This document shows, piece by piece, positions 63,675-64,000 of a DNA stretch of 64,000 bases. Made by a program: the position numbers and the translations under genes. This stretch comes from Cladorhizidae sp. MBARI D1340-BT2. Its lineage: Eukaryota; Porifera; Demospongiae; Poecilosclerida; Cladorhizidae. The notes beneath the pieces were generated by a model. It did not search any database. It was given only the letters and a program-made list of their open reading frames with translations, and was not told the origin of the DNA. The stretch covers positions 26,581,932 to 26,645,931 of the forward strand of contig JAQNBH010000002.1 of assembly GCA_028752905.1 (NCBI GenBank). The letters run 5' to 3'. Position 1 is the first letter of the stretch; every line of letters begins with the position of its first letter.

Positions 63675-64000
63675 AGCTTCGTAGATTATCCACATTTCAC
63701 TGAATAGACTTGTTATACAGCTATTAAGATAGGACTCTCCAAGTGCTCTCTCTTGATACCAAACATCCATATATTCTGCACACTTCACTGTAATGGACTT
63801 GCAAGATAGGTATCTCTCAGTGTTCTCTATCTTGAGCTAAACAATTTAGCTTCATAGATTCTCCACACTTCACTGAATAGACTTGATATATAGCTCTAAA
63901 GGTAGGCCTCTCTCTGTTCTCTCTCTTGATACCAAACATCCGTATATTCCGCATACTTCACAGTAATGGACTTGATAGAATCACAAGATAGGTTTCTCTC
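63675..64000 (+). repeat. B block, partial (326 bp, cut by window end)
   Basis: Matches the start of the 845-bp block at 46185, including 'cacatttcac' and b3 'aaacaattta'. The window ends inside b4, so its full length is unknown; 845 bp is predicted if the 17.49-kb copy continues. Confidence 0.93.

Larger units (their letters stand above)
1..64000 (+). repeat. Two-module satellite DNA array filling the window
   Basis: Every base belongs to either module A (about 403 bp, 112 copies) or module B (usually 506 bp, 34 blocks). All copies have the same orientation. Summed tract lengths equal the window length after counting individual indels, so there is no residual unique sequence. Copies are highly similar and differ by scattered substitutions and a few 1-, 2-, 4- and 13-bp indels. 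No frame has a credible start, codon constraint or recognisable domain. The architecture is that of eukaryotic satellite DNA with higher-order repeats. Species and chromosomal position cannot be read from the bases. Confidence 0.97.
41743..64000 (+). repeat. Long-range duplication, spacing 17,490 bp
   Basis: 41743-46510 and 59233-64000 carry the same module order, lengths and private variants, including the adjacent 909-bp duplicate pairs, 'tctatacttt', 'ctggaacttt', 'cacggaaaagccc' and 'cacatttcac'. I saw no difference over the 4,768 bp compared. Upstream of 41743 lie four 'A+B' units; upstream of 59233 is the 845-bp B block. Confidence 0.92.

Overview
The whole window is one tandem-repeat (satellite DNA) array. 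I found no credible protein-coding gene, RNA gene, inserted transposon or ordinary single-copy sequence. Two modules in fixed orientation tile all 64,000 bases. Module A is about 403 bp: 112 copies, the first cut by the window edge, about 45.1 kb. Module B is usually 506 bp: 34 blocks, the last cut by the window edge, about 18.9 kb. Lengths of the A and B tracts, with their indels, add up to exactly 64,000, so nothing is left unexplained at the level of repeat membership. This layout is typical of a eukaryotic heterochromatic, centromeric or subtelomeric satellite array. A plant is my best guess, because the 'gctcataac' / 'agttatg' elements resemble those common in plant satellites and LTR-derived repeats. 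That attribution is from memory and weak; the sequence does not name a species.

Module A starts 'cttgatatttgcc' and ends 'cttgatgctaaacatgtt'. Its left half (relative positions about 36-200) holds a C run, a T run, an A/T-rich tract and two overlapping palindromes, and it carries most of the copy-to-copy variation. Its right half (about 201-403) is much more uniform. Module B is an older tandem of alternating half-units of about 78-95 bp, each beginning 'aaa' or 'aaac'. Neighbouring half-units pair into dimers of roughly 166-179 bp. The standard block has six half-units (b1-b6). Rare blocks of 340, 845 and 1016 bp are explained by exchanges between half-units.

Layout. Positions 1-8009 hold runs of 2-7 A monomers (four at the truncated left edge) separated by four B blocks, organised as two near-identical 4,628-bp higher-order repeats. 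Positions 8010-26155 are an uninterrupted array of 45 A monomers with nested 7-mer, 5-mer and 4-mer higher-order repeats. Positions 26156-34628 have A runs of 4-7 monomers separated by single B blocks. Positions 34629-39584 contain expanded 1,016-bp B blocks in a 1,419-bp duplication, flanked by a 2.1-kb segment present twice. From about 39.6 kb to the end, A and B alternate almost strictly (909-bp composite) in patterned series: a five-fold 909-bp run, a 3.13-kb repeat in about three copies, and a 17.49-kb-spaced copy of the 41.7-46.5 kb segment that begins at 59,233 and runs off the window end.

The modules show no sign of working as genes. The array records repeated unequal exchange and segmental duplication, and several intermediate products (chimeric monomers, half-unit deletions, diagnostic-allele linkage) are still readable. 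Any function would be chromosomal, for example centromere, heterochromatin or satellite RNA; nothing in the bases alone proves this.
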